A stretch of DNA of 64,000 bases from Microcebus murinus. Lineage: Eukaryota; Chordata; Mammalia; Primates; Cheirogaleidae. The stretch lies in contig NC_134117.1 of NCBI RefSeq assembly GCF_040939455.1, positions 62,022,501-62,086,500 on the forward strand, in the 5' to 3' direction. The notes under the pieces were generated by a model. The model searched no databases. It saw nothing but the letters and a program-made list of their open reading frames with translations, and was not told the DNA's origin. Shown here piece by piece: positions 28,986 to 39,068 of the stretch (position 1 is its first letter; each line of letters opens with the position of its first letter). A program made the position numbers and the translations under genes.

Positions 28986-31752
28986 TGCATGCACTTGTGT
29001 ATGAGTATGTTTGTGTACTCAGGACCGTTTTGCCTCTTCCTTGACCGGAGTGGGGCCAAAGTCTTCCTGGGGGCTTCCATCCTTCTAGACAAGATGCAAA
29101 GTAGTTCCTGAGAGCTCTGCGTGAAATGAAATGGATCTGAAAAGGCACAGGCATTGGCCCCCCACTCCTTTGGTTTCCAATCACATAGCCTGGGACTGCC
29201 TTCCCTTTCTTCCGTGGGGACCTGCAGCTCAGAATAAAGTCAAATAATGTCACTTCAGCACTGATGAGTACAGTGTGCTGGCCTAGGGCAGGGGAGGGCC
29301 AAGGTCTGGCTCAGGGAGAGCGTCTGGCACACGGTGATGCGGACAGACACTGGTTCTCTACCTTCCTCCTTCCTTTCTCCATCCTGATGGCCCCTGATTT
29401 ATCCAGCCATGGCCTTAGTGGTTGCTGGGAGCATGATTTTCTCATACTTATTCCCTGCCACTCACAAACCGCCAGGAGTCTGTCTTCACACCCTCCTGAT
29501 AGGCCACTTATGCTTGGATACCACAGTCAACGTTCTGCAGAGGGCAATCCCATCAAAAGAGGAGTTCACGGTGCTGTCAGCCCTTGAGTCCTTCAGGGAG
29601 GTGGTCCCTGGAGGTGAGTGGGATGGTGTGGGGGGCTGGGATTCCAGGACTTGGTATTTCCTAGGAGATTCCTTTCTCTGGGCAATAGTCCAGTCTAGTA
29701 GTTAAAAGCACTTTTTTAAACTCAAAGTGAACTCAGTTGGTTCAAATCTTGGCTTTGCCTCTTACTAGCTGTGCAGCTTTGGGCAAACCCCTTTTTGATT
29801 CTGTGCATCTATGACTTCTGAAAAATGGGGATAAAAATATTACCTCTCTTTAGGGGGTTTTAGTGAGGATTAAATGAACTGACAGTATGTGGTGTGCTTA
29901 GAACAGGGCTTGCTATGCAGGTGGTTACCGTAGTTTATCTATGACTGTTGCCTGGAAGAATGGGCTCCACCTGCAGTCACCTGCTTATGTTAAACACTGT
30001 GTGTGCGACACAGTGCTGGGCACTAAGGAATACACATGAGGATAATTCGGGACCCGCTACCCATGAGCTTGCTGGTGGACAGGAAGGTGAGGCTGTTTCT
30101 GCAGGGAAATGATGCCAGGCCACGTGCACTAAGTTACTGAAACAGGTGCATGATGACACTGGGCAGGAATGGCAGGAGGGATCCCTCAGGGGCTGGGAGG
30201 GCTCATGGAAGGGATGGACCAAAGGCAGGTTAAAGAGTTGTCACCATGGCTAGGAGAGGGAGCTCACAGTGAAGAAGAGCCAGGGCCAAGGTCTACAGGC
30301 TGAGACACAGAGGGCGGGAGCACAGCTTGGCTGCACAGGGGCATCTGTGTGGGCAGCCACGGGAGGCTGGCAAGGGTGGAGGCTCCAATACCAGCTTGAT
30401 GAGAGGACCGCTTCAGGGCACTTTTCCATCTGGGCTGGTTGATCTCAGTGCAGTTGGCAGGCAGAGGGGTGGCAGAGACAGACACCATGAAGATGCCACC
30501 TGGCCCTGAAGACCGAGACTGTACCTGGAAGTCCTCCCACCTATGTGCCTTATGTCACCTGAAGTAGCAGAGGAGGGGGGAGGAAGCTGACCTTCGGCTG
30601 CATGCCTGTGTTTTCTCTAGCACCCCAGGCAGAAAGGCTGAAGAGGGAGGTGCTGGACTTGGTCATCTCAGTGACACAGAAGGATCGAAGACCAGTGAGC
30701 TGAAGGGCTGCGTGTTTGTGCTGGGAGGGCCACTGCCTCTGAGACCTTGTGGTCTTGTTCACGGAGGGGGGGCAGTGAAGGAGGAGGAAGGGAGAGTGGG
30801 CTGCCCAAGCCTGTCCTAGCCTCAGGACTTTCCCTCGGGTTACATTGGAGTTTTCAAAGCCCAGGAAGAGTTTGAGTGCAGAAAGGAGTTTCCCACCTGC
30901 CTCCTTCGGAGCCTTTGCTCTAGGCAGCACTGTGGTGTCCTCAGGGGAGCCATGGAGCTCCAGATGACACTCCTCAGTGCCTGGATGCACAGTTTGCTGA
31001 GGGAGAAGAGCCTCAGGTGTCATGTGTGGGGTGGGGTCTGAGCAGCTGTACTTCGAACAAGCTCCACAGCCAGGGTGGCAGGCAGCAGGGACTCCCAGCT
31101 CTGACCATGCGGGACAGAGCGTTGGGGCAGCAAGAACAGGGCACCCTGGTTGTGAGCACCAAATGTAGGACAGTGGCATCATCTTGAAAGACAGGGGCCC
31201 AAGTCCCAGAAGGCTGACGAAGAGCCTTGGCATTGAGGGCTGGGCCCTGGGGACTTGCAGGAGTTGTTACTGGCCTGACCCATGAAGGCGGGAACACGAG
31301 GCCTTTCCTGGACTCAGATTCTCCCTACCCAGACACCTGTGGAGACCCACAGTGTGGACAAGCCCAGCTCTCAGAGTCCTCCAGGAGGACGGTGGCAGGG
31401 ATGTCAGTGAGAACTTCAGGGAGCGTTGGAAGTGGTCAGATTCAGTGACTGTGCTCTGTCATGGCCACAGAGTCCACTGAAGAGTCACAGTCGACTTGGA
31501 CTCGGGAGACCTGAGTTCCTTGAAGTCCTCCCTAACTTGCTGAGGTGCTCTGTGTCCTCACTTGGAACCCAAGGGGTCAGATAGTGTCCCTGAGGTCCGT
31601 TGCTGTGTTGCATGTGATGCTCTCTGACTCTGCAGGTGCGCATGGCCTTCCTGAGGTTCCTGGAGGCGCTGGGGCAGCATGACTACCTGAGCCTTCCCGA
31701 GGGCAGGGTGGTCATAGATTACCTCCTGAAGCTCAGCCAGTGGGACTCCTCG
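27438..31752 (+). CDS. Unrecognised multi-exon gene or relic, HEAT-repeat-like
   Basis: Seven exons form a phase-consistent open chain: 27438-27536, 28685-28763, 28856-28912, 29023-29100, 29476-29613, 30621-30694 and 31636-31752 (642 nt, 214 codons). Most are bounded by good AG and GT(A/G)AG sites; the 29100 donor (GTAGTT) is weak. The translated segments are helical and Leu-rich, for example VQSWAEELAGILLKQ, EVLDLVISVTQK and VRMAFLRFLEALGQHDYL. This resembles HEAT repeats, and the maestro heat-like (MROH) family is my best but weak guess. No start exon was found upstream of 27438. The chain lies antisense inside the presumed ANXA7 intron 1. One exon is duplicated in frame, and downstream candidate exons decay, so it may be a unitary pseudogene. 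Confidence 0.6.
27897..28440 (-). mobile_element. LTR-like repeat, antisense, family uncertain
   Basis: Begins after an A-rich stretch with aaagaggtttattgtgagcc and continues with ttggtttggcccaaaaaggt. This resembles an endogenous retrovirus LTR in reverse, with the AATAAA complement ggtttatt. Family not certain. It sits in the intron between exons a and b of the HEAT-like gene. Confidence 0.5.
28685..28763 (+). CDS. HEAT-like gene, exon b
   Basis: This 79-nt exon has acceptor ctccctacag and donor tga|gtaagt. It runs phase 0 to phase 1 and encodes MSDKDSQPSALCDETQTLSL then RAFNLL. Its 3' part is copied in the next exon. Confidence 0.6.
28856..28912 (+). CDS. HEAT-like gene, exon b' (tandem copy)
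   Basis: This 57-nt exon (19 codons) has acceptor gtactcag and donor tga|gtaagt, phase 1 to phase 1. It encodes LALCEETQTLALRAFNLL, a near repeat of exon b. It arose by tandem duplication of exon end, intron and acceptor. Confidence 0.55.
28943..28986 (+). repeat. (GT)n microsatellite
   Basis: About 20 uninterrupted GT units. A shorter interrupted homologue is at 28793-28818 in the first duplicate. Confidence 0.95.
29023..29100 (+). CDS. HEAT-like gene, exon c
   Basis: This 78-nt exon has acceptor gtactcag and a weak donor caaa|gtagtt, phase 1 to phase 1. It encodes PFCLFLDRSGAKVFLGASIL then LDKMQ. If the weak donor is not used the frame meets a TGA 12 nt further on. Confidence 0.5.
29476..29613 (+). 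CDS. HEAT-like gene, exon d
   Basis: This 138-nt exon has acceptor accgccag and donor gag|gtgagt, phase 1 to phase 1. It encodes VCLHTLLIGHLCLDTTVNVL then QRAIPSKEEFTVLSALESF and REVVPG. The other two frames contain stops or do not splice in phase. Confidence 0.58.
29700..29925 (+). repeat. MIR
   Basis: Contains ctcttactagctgtgcagct, aaaatggggataaaaatatt and gaggattaaatgaactgaca, the classic MIR core and 3' part. Confidence 0.8.
29985..30105. repeat. L2-like fragment (weak)
   Basis: Contains gacacagtgctgggcactaa, similar to the L2 3' region. Short and diverged. Confidence 0.35.
30621..30694 (+). CDS. HEAT-like gene, exon e
   Basis: This 74-nt exon has acceptor ttttctctag and donor cca|gtgagc, phase 1 to phase 0. 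It encodes PQAERLKREVLDLVISVTQK then DRRP. Confidence 0.6.
31636..31752 (+). CDS. HEAT-like gene, exon f
   Basis: This 117-nt exon has acceptor actctgcag and donor tcg|gtgagc, phase 0 at both ends. It encodes VRMAFLRFLEALGQHDYLSL then PEGRVVIDYLLKLSQWDSS. The helical heptad-like pattern is the main reason for the HEAT-like label. Confidence 0.65.
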
Positions 31753-31970
31753 GTGAGCAGGGCCAGCCCTGAGGGGGCCTGAGGCAGTAGAAAGGAGGGG
31801 AGAGAGAAAGGGCAGGGTGCAGAGCAGAGCGGGGACAGGAGGCTAGGCCGGCAGGACTGGGGTCTGGGGACTTTGCCCTTCCCAAACCTTGTCCTTGGCC
31901 CCAGGAAGCCTTGATTCAGGTGGGTCAGCAGGCAATGCTTCCAGATTTTAGTTCTTTTTTCTTCCTCCAG

Positions 31971-32031
31971 AATGAAGCGGACATTGGACTCATGTCTTTG
32001 AAAGTCCTGCAGACGATACAAACAGCTGGGG
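31971..32031 (+). pseudogene. HEAT-like gene, candidate exon g, no clear donor
   Basis: The acceptor is ttcctccag, followed by phase 0 codons NEADIGLMSLKVLQTIQT. No convincing GT donor follows. The frame runs on through low-complexity sequence to a stop at 32187-32189. This is either the end of the coding region or a lost donor. The end given is approximate. Confidence 0.4.
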
Positions 32032-32819
32032 TCACACAGGCCTCTGCATTCCTCCTCTCCTGGCTCCCAGCCCACTCCTCTGTCCCCCAGACTACCTTCT
32101 TCTCACTGCCCTCCATCTCCCCCTTGTCCTCTCTCTTCCACTCCTCTCTACTTCTGTCTCTTCCCGTCTGGGGCCTGGGCCTCCTCTGAGAAGGGTTCAG
32201 GGAAGTACATGATGGTCGCTGGGTGGTGAGTCTGGATTGGAGTCCCTCTGCCAGCATCTGGCTGTGACCTCTTGAGCAAATTGCTCTGTGGGCTGACTTT
32301 CCCCTCATGTATGAAGGGGGATATGGTATGCCCTGTCTGCTCACAGCAGCCTCCAAGGGTCCCTGGGGGCCCTGGGAGCTGCTGTGCTATGGAGTGGGCA
32401 AGAGGCCAGGGAGGGCCCTGCTGGGAGGTCCTGTCCTCCCTGCAGGCAGCCACTTTCCCTCCCATGAAGCCCTGAGTCCTGACCTCTCGTGTTTCTTCTG
32501 CCTATGGAATGTTCCCCAGTGAAGGCAATGACAAAGTCACACCATTCAAAATTTCAAGAAAGCCCTCTGTCTGATCAAGTCCTTCCTGGTGTTATTTTAA
32601 TAAGCACCATGGTGACATTTTACCAAGATGGGGTGAGAGGAGAGAGAGGCAGGGTCAGAGACAGACAGCACAGGCCTGTCTGGGGAAGAGGCGGCTGCAG
32701 GTCTCATAGGACCTACAGGACTAGCACCTAAGGTCATAGGGGTTGAGGTCACGTGGTAGTGCTGAGTCGGGGCTGGCACTGACCCTATGGCATACCCCCT
32801 CCCAAGTGTCCTTGCCCAG

Positions 32820-32931
32820 ACTGATCAGCCTGCTATGTAAGCCCGGCAACACCTCAGCCTTCGTGGTATTGAGGTGGCTCTGAGGGAACAGGCCCTAGGC
32901 CAGCCCGCCTACCTCAGCAACATCCCATCAG
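32820..32931 (+). pseudogene. HEAT-like gene, candidate exon h, frameshifted
   Basis: The acceptor is ccttgcccag and the donor is g|gtatgag. The first half reads LISLLCKPGNTSAF and the second half reads GIEVALREQALGQPAYLSN in another frame. Every single frame across it has a stop. This looks like one indel in a once-coding exon, pointing to loss of function of the 3' part. Confidence 0.4.
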
Positions 32932-32999
32932 GTATGAGTACGGGGAGGGGAGACCATGGGGATTGGGGGGCCCACGGGCACTGGGTCTGCCCCAGGCAT

Positions 33000-35900
33000 G
33001 GTAGTGGGGCCCAGATTGAGACCCCTCAGGCATGAGGATTCGGTCATTGCTGTGGTGAGGCTGCGAACCTCACACCTCAGGCTGGTCGGCCAAGGATTAG
33101 GGCCACAGCAGGAGCCCATTGGCCCTCAAAAGGGATGGAATGGAGCCTTGTATGCAACAGAGCTGTCACCCACAGGCCCTCTGGCCTTCACTCCTCATTT
33201 TCCAACCCTGGAGGCCAGGAGTGGTAATGACCAAATGCCACAGTGGGTACACACAGCATCCCGACTTGGGGCCTCCCCTGCCCCAGCTCTGGCCTCAGTC
33301 TACACTCCCCACCCCGGACCTGTCAACCCAGTGGGGTGAGGGACGGGGTGAGGGTGTCCGCTCCACACTGACTGGGTGATGGTTTATTCTGTCAGCTGGA
33401 ACGGCAGTGTTAGTGCTTCAGGCTGAGTGGCAATGTCCGGGTCCCTCGGCTCACCTTCTCCACAGTGTCTGTGCCCCTCCCCTGCCCTGCAGAGGGTGGG
33501 CTGCTGGCTGGGGTTGGAGGTGGGACCCCTGGAGCTTGGGCTAAAGCTGTCCTCTTCCTTCATGACCTCTTTGATGTAGATGTACAGGTCCTTCCCTTCT
33601 AGGAGTCTCCGCACAGAAACATACTCATTTCACCAGCACACAGTACTTGCTATAAAAGGTAAGAAACAGAGAGAGATACTGGGGGCCATTGCCACAGCCC
33701 TCCCCCTCTCCTCCATGGTAAACCTGGAATAAATGCCTCCCTCACTCCCAGCCAGGGAGGAAAGACTCAGGGGCCCTTGATCAGATTCCTCCAGTGCTCA
33801 GTCAACTACTTCCTGGAGACTAAGACAGAATGTTGAATCTGTGAAGAAGCCAGTTATTTTTGTGTTTCTCAACATCAAAGCATTTGTGTGTCCAGAGAAA
33901 TCTGGAAGGATTCAGTGCTGTGGGTTATGGCTTCCACAGCTATTCACATCTTCATTTGCCTTGAGCCTAACTGACCTCACACCCGCCAGCTGTGTTTAAC
34001 ACTTTCATAGACAAAGTGACTACTACAAAGAAAGATAAACTGACAGGCTACTTTGTCTAACTTCTAATATGAAAATCTCTACAAAGGCAACCAGTCACAG
34101 GGAGCAAGATTGCCTCTCAGTTACTGTAATCACGGTTTCTCACTATTCACACTCACTGTGCCAAGTGGACTCTCAAATATCTCCATTTGGCCACCTCCAA
34201 GGCCTGGAATAGCAGTTTAGCCAGGAAGTCTTTCAGGATGGAATAGGGCACGAAGGGAAATTCAAAATGGATCCCATGAACCTTCTGGGTTCTATCAACC
34301 ACGGCCGTGGGGAAAAATAAATAAATACTGTGGCTGTCTCGTGAGCCAGGAAGAAGGGGATTGATATCAAGAGCAGTCTTCATACTGGTTACCGAATTTC
34401 TCCTTGGTTATACATTTCCTTGCAGGCAGAGATCATGTCCTCTCCATCCGTTGCATGCCCATGTGAAGCTATGTAAAATCATGCAACCCATCCAGGGACA
34501 TATATGGGCGCTATAGCAAGAAGGAGCCTAGGAGAGCCCCCAAACCAAACCTCCACTACCATTCTACTGCTGCTTGGATCCCACTCTAATGCATCTGTGA
34601 AAGGTTTGCAGATGTGCTCTTGAAGATGTCCGCCTCTGGGGTCAGGGAGGGTATCTGTGAGGACCTTTGCAGCATTCTGCTCCCGTGTCTCTGCAAGGCA
34701 GCATTTGCATGCCACAGCTGCTCCACTTTACCCTGCTGTGGACACGTGGAAATCATGGCACTCAGGCAGAGAAGCATGAGCACAGCTTGTAGGAGTGAGC
34801 ATACCCAGGGGAGCATACACACCCATACCTTACAGATACCTTTAGTGTGCTTCTTAGTTTGCCCTGGCCTCCATTTCCAGTACAGATGAGAGCCCCTGCC
34901 ATAGTGTTCTGTCCTGAAGAAATAACAGCTTTCTCTTTGGCTCCAGACTACAGAGTTCTCTTCAAAGACACGGAGCTCTGCTGGAACAGCTTCGCAATAC
35001 CAACATGACCTTATTTCTATTTCCCTGCTAGACCAAGGTCTAGAAAGAACTTCCGCTCCATGTGTATACCATATTTAGTCTCCGCTTGTGAAACTATTTT
35101 CTCTGAGAGGGCTTTAACTTTCCCCTTCCCTCCTTCAGTCACCATCTGGAGGACACACTCTACCATCCTGGTCCCCACACCTCTCTCACTGCAAGCTATT
35201 TCCATGTCAATCTAAGGACAAATGTTCACAACTTTAAAACAATTGTGTTAATATTAATAGATCCATCATTCATCCTTACTAATCTGGCCTCAGGAAGACA
35301 AGTGACAGTGTCAATCCATTTAGAAGGGGGAAGGTAGTTGCCATTAAGTTCTTCCAATTATAGTTTAGGGGACATTGAAATGACCAGAGACACACACAGG
35401 TAGAGGGATTACCATAAGAAGGATGACTCGAAAACACTAGGAGAATTCAATCCTGAGAGGGGAATATGCCATTGAAAAGCCATTTAAGCATGACAGAAAG
35501 GAGAAAAAGAAAGGGATGTCACAGATTTTGAGCACCTGATAGGTGCTAAACCCTCTGCAGGCCCTTTTCCTTTTAGGCTCTCCTTAGATCTCCACGACAT
35601 CACAAGGATCAGCTGTGTACTGACGCTAAAGCTGTGCTCAAAGTCACAGCTAATAAGGGAGGAGCCAGGGGTTCAAACCCAGGTCCACATGACTCTGTTC
35701 CAGTCAAATTCTCTGTGTGCAGGGGAGAACTAGCAAAAGTAAAAGGGAGGTATGCCGAAAGTATCCTTGGTAAGAAATGAAGAACTGAGACTGGGAACAC
35801 CAAGAACAGAAGCTGATGAGAAGGTGGGACTTCTTGCAGACTAGAACTGCAAGGTGGCTTGGATTTCAAGACAGCTCCAGGAACCTCACTGACAAGTAAA

Positions 35901-36420
35901 TGCCCTGTCTTTTCATTCTCCTGCTCACGCAGGTGCCAGATGGAGCCATAATCTGACTTCTTCAGCTGGCTCAGAGTTTCTGATTACCCCAAACTTTCAT
36001 CCCTCTACCTTGTATCTTCAGCTAGAAGGACAACATTAAACAATACAAAATAAAAGTCATTACTATTTCACTTCACTGGGGGTGGTCATTAGGGATCTCA
36101 TTATTCCAGAAGCTGCACCAGCTACATTACAGTCAGGAAATGTTTAGGTCAATCTGAGAATAATGGATTCACTAAGGCCCATCAAGGACGCGTGGTGTAA
36201 CTTTCTCAGACCTCCTCGTGGTGGCTATTGGAGGACAACCATGACCTCCCATGCAAGTTCTCCTCAGAATGTTCCCCCATGGCTAACGCACACCCAGGCA
36301 CAGGGAATCTCATGCCCATTATACCCACTAGGATTTGTGAAAGGTCTTCAGGTACATTTAAGTTCTCAAACTGTTCAATTTTTTAGTGCTCAATTATCAT
36401 TTGTTACATACTTACTGAGT
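33000..36420. other. No gene recognised
   Basis: Mixed-composition sequence without exons that pass splice and frame checks. Contains a MIR-like piece (see 35505) and unclassified old repeats. Short frames on both strands look incidental. Confidence 0.4.
35505..35690 (-). repeat. MIR-like fragment
   Basis: Contains gagcacctgataggtgctaa and gtcacagctaataagggagg with gttcaaacccaggtc, the MIR consensus in reverse. Confidence 0.6.
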
Positions 36421-36424
36421 ATGA

Positions 36425-36870
36425 ACCGTTGTTATGGAATGAACTGTGTGTGCCCAAATTCATGTGTTGAAGGCCTAACCCCCAATGTGAGTCTATGTGG
36501 AGACAAGGCTTTTAAGGAGGCAGTTAAGATTAAATAAGGTCCTAAGTGTGCCGTCATAAGCCCACAGCATTGCTGGCTTTCTAAGGAGAGAGAGAGAGAC
36601 AGAGATACAGACACAGAGACAGAGAGAGAAAATAGGGATAGAGAGACACAGAGAGAGAGACAGAGAGACAGAAAGAGAGAGAGGAGAGTCCTCCCACCAT
36701 GTGAGGACGCAGATGGAAGGTGACCCTCTGAAAGCCAGAAAGAGGCCTGGCCAGGAACCACACCTGCCAGCACCCTGATCTCAGACTTCTCAGCCTCTGG
36801 GGCTATGAGAAAAGAAATCTGTTGTCTAAGCCACCTTCTCTGTGGTATTTTGTAGTCGCAGCCCTAGCAG
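36425..36870 (+). mobile_element. ERVL-MaLR LTR (MST/MLT type)
   Basis: Contains gttatggaatgaactgtgtg, cccaaattcatgtgttgaag, cataagcccacagcattgct and ccatgtgaggacgcagatgg, closing with aatctgttgtctaagccacc. This is the typical order of MaLR LTRs. A GA-rich run has grown inside it. Confidence 0.7.
36582..36684 (+). repeat. (GA)n / GAGACA-rich simple repeat
   Basis: Purine-rich run of gagaga and gagacaga units within the MaLR LTR. Confidence 0.9.
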
Positions 36871-37229
36871 ACAGAGGCAACTGTCTCCTAGGGACTATAA
36901 TACTGCTGTGCTCCTAAAATGCTGAACTTCACACCTGGGAAACACCACAGCCCCGAGAGAACAGCTTTTCTGCACCTGGGGGTAACCCAAAGCCACATCA
37001 GACTGCAGTGCTGCCAGGCTCTGCCAGCTGCGGGACAGCCTGGCCCATGACACCCACATTCTCACCTTCCTGTCTCCTGTCTCCCCTCCCATCTGCATCC
37101 TCTGAGCTCTCACGCCGTGTGGGACCCAACAGCTACTTATCACTATTTACGTCCACTCCGAGGACACTGCCGCCAGCAATCTGCTCAACTGCACTCATCC
37201 GGGTCCCTTTACCGGCCCTGCTCCGCCTT

Positions 37230-37395
37230 GACTCCCAGGAGTACAGGCCAGTGGAACTGCAGCGCGCTGGACAGGATGGGCTCTGGGGTCAGGTGCCAAG
37301 AGTGGGATCCCAGCTGTGGCCTTGCTGAGGTTCCTACCTCTAAGCCTCAGCTGCCGCACCTGTGAAATGGACGTGGTAATAGTGCTCACCAGCGC
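37230..37395 (+). repeat. MIR-like fragment
   Basis: Contains gctctggggtcaggtgccaa and gcacctgtgaaatggacgtg with taatagtgctcacc, as in MIR. It reaches the edge of the CpG island. Confidence 0.5.
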
Positions 37396-37439
37396 CTGTG
37401 GAGAAACGTACAGACGACGGAGGAGACAGTCCACGAATG

Positions 37440-37780
37440 GGTTCTAAGACCGCCAGAAAAGGTCAGTTTTGAGAGCGCTAGGCCGAGCCCAGCCAAGTTA
37501 GGAACCTGACAGGCAAAACCCGTTAAATTTCCCAGGCGCCCTGACAGTTTAACTGAAGGTGGCGCATTCCTTGGTGTGGCCTGCCTTCTCTCATTGGCCT
37601 CTCGACTGTCAATCAGACACTGGCTCCGCCCCTGCGGTTCCTGACCGTTTTCCCGGGCTGCTTCGCCCCGCCCCTTTGCCAAGGTGCTCTCACGTGAGCA
37701 CAGCTGCTCCACTGACCTCGAGGCCACGCCCCCGGTCGCGCATGCAGGAAGCCATCCTGTCAGCCAAGCCCTGACAGAAA
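37440..37780. promoter_or_regulatory. CpG-island promoter, candidate ANXA7 5' end
   Basis: About 20 CpGs in 340 bp, two GC boxes (ccgcccc near 37626 and ccccgcccc near 37668), an inverted CCAAT box (attggcc near 37595) and a CACGTG E-box near 37693. The inverted CCAAT suits minus-strand transcription. ANXA7 coding exon 1 needs a non-coding upstream exon, and this is the only CpG island to its right. A minus-strand donor CTG|GTGAGC exists at about 37390/37389, but it borders MIR-like sequence. Assignment to ANXA7 is inference. Confidence 0.5.
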
Positions 37781-38469
37781 ACCTTTGGTTCCTGTCAGAT
37801 GCCTCCCTCCCAGTCAGCTGCTGGGCTCTGGTGGGAGGGATGGCGGCTCTGACTCTCCACCACAGCTAAATTTGGACCCAGGAGAAAACTGGGGACCCGC
37901 AGAGGACTCAACGTTCAGTCACGTGTCCCAGCTCTGCCCAGGGCAGCTGGAAATGGATGTAAAGTGGCAGCTCTGCCCCATCAGCGCCACCCGCCTAAGC
38001 AGGCGTTTCCCTGAGCTTCCTCCCCGTGCACAGGGGAGCCTGGCGGTGCCCAAGTCCCGCTTAGGGCTGTGAAGTAGCGCTTTTATTCCGTGGTGGTCTA
38101 TATTTTGGGAAAAAAAATTCTTCCCTAGGTGAATGTTTTTATTTTGGAGTTAGTCCAAAATATTTTTGGGTATGATATGTGAAAACCTGAACCTAATTCT
38201 TTCAGAGCTTTGTGTTATTCAAGGATGAAAGACGTTCATATTAAAATGTACTCCGCCTTTTACCAGGGACTGTGGCCATTAGCGTGTTCACACATCTCAG
38301 AAACAGCCCGGGCTACACAGTCAGGGCTTGGCAGAAAGGCAGTTCTCAGGGAGAAGGTTAGATGCAGGTGAACTGAAGGGCAGTTGGGCAGTTGGTGCAA
38401 CTGTGGGGTCAGGACCTGCTACCTCCCTTTCACAGCATGGCGCCTCAACCCGGGAAAAGCTCCCTGAAG

Positions 38470-38715
38470 CCGCTGGCGCGCCCCGTGTGCGTGTGCACGT
38501 TGCACGTGCCTGTGTGTACGTGTGTAGTAACGTGCGTGTATTTGCGAGTGTGTCTGTATTGGTGAGAGTGCACGTGTATCTGCCTGCAAATGTGTGTGTT
38601 TACACTTGTGTGCCTGTTTACACGTGTGTGTTTACACGTGTGTGTTTACACATGTGTGTGTGTTTACACTTGTGTGCGTGTTTACACGTGTGTGTGTTTA
38701 CACGTGTGTGAGTCG
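38470..38715 (+). repeat. GTTTACAC minisatellite
   Basis: Irregular tandem array with gtttacac recurring many times from about 38600 (for example tgtgtttacacgtgtgtgtt), preceded by a GTGT- and ACGT-rich stretch. Several copies create the palindrome acacgtgt. Confidence 0.85.
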
Positions 38716-39068
38716 TGGCAGCACGCTCCGTGGGAAGGGCATTCTGAGACCCAGCAGGGCTGTCAGGGGCCGTCCCTACTCCTCTGCTGTCCCTTCCCTC
38801 TCTCAGGAAACTAGAGTGCTGCCGCGGGTGCAGCCAGACTCTTCTGCAGTGTTGACTTCCCACGTGGTGGCGCAGGTAGTGGCTGATCCCCGAAAGGTGG
38901 AGACCAGCCCCAGCTCCTGCCCCACTGTGGCCCCTTAGGTGGGGTTGTATGGGGCCAAGGGAGTGGGGGCAGATGGGTGGCAGTTGGTGGGGAAGAGGCC
39001 ACCCAGGCTCCCCAGCTGCTGACATTTGCCTTATCTGCTGGACTGTCAGGGATGTTCCCCTCCCCCAG

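Larger units (their letters stand above)
28709..29024 (+). repeat. Tandem duplication of exon, intron and acceptor
   Basis: Copy 1 (28709-28857) and copy 2 (28858-29024) share agctctttgtga, ggcatttaacctgctgagta, ccctagccccagg, a GT repeat and gtatgtttgtgtactcagga. Units differ mainly in the length of the GT run. Confidence 0.93.

Noticed and set aside
28782..29253. His/Thr-rich frames on the minus strand
   Set aside because: Translations of the GT microsatellites.
30550..31233. 227-codon minus-strand open frame
   Set aside because: Overlaps the plus-strand HEAT-like exon at 30621-30694, which has better splice support. No recognisable motif.
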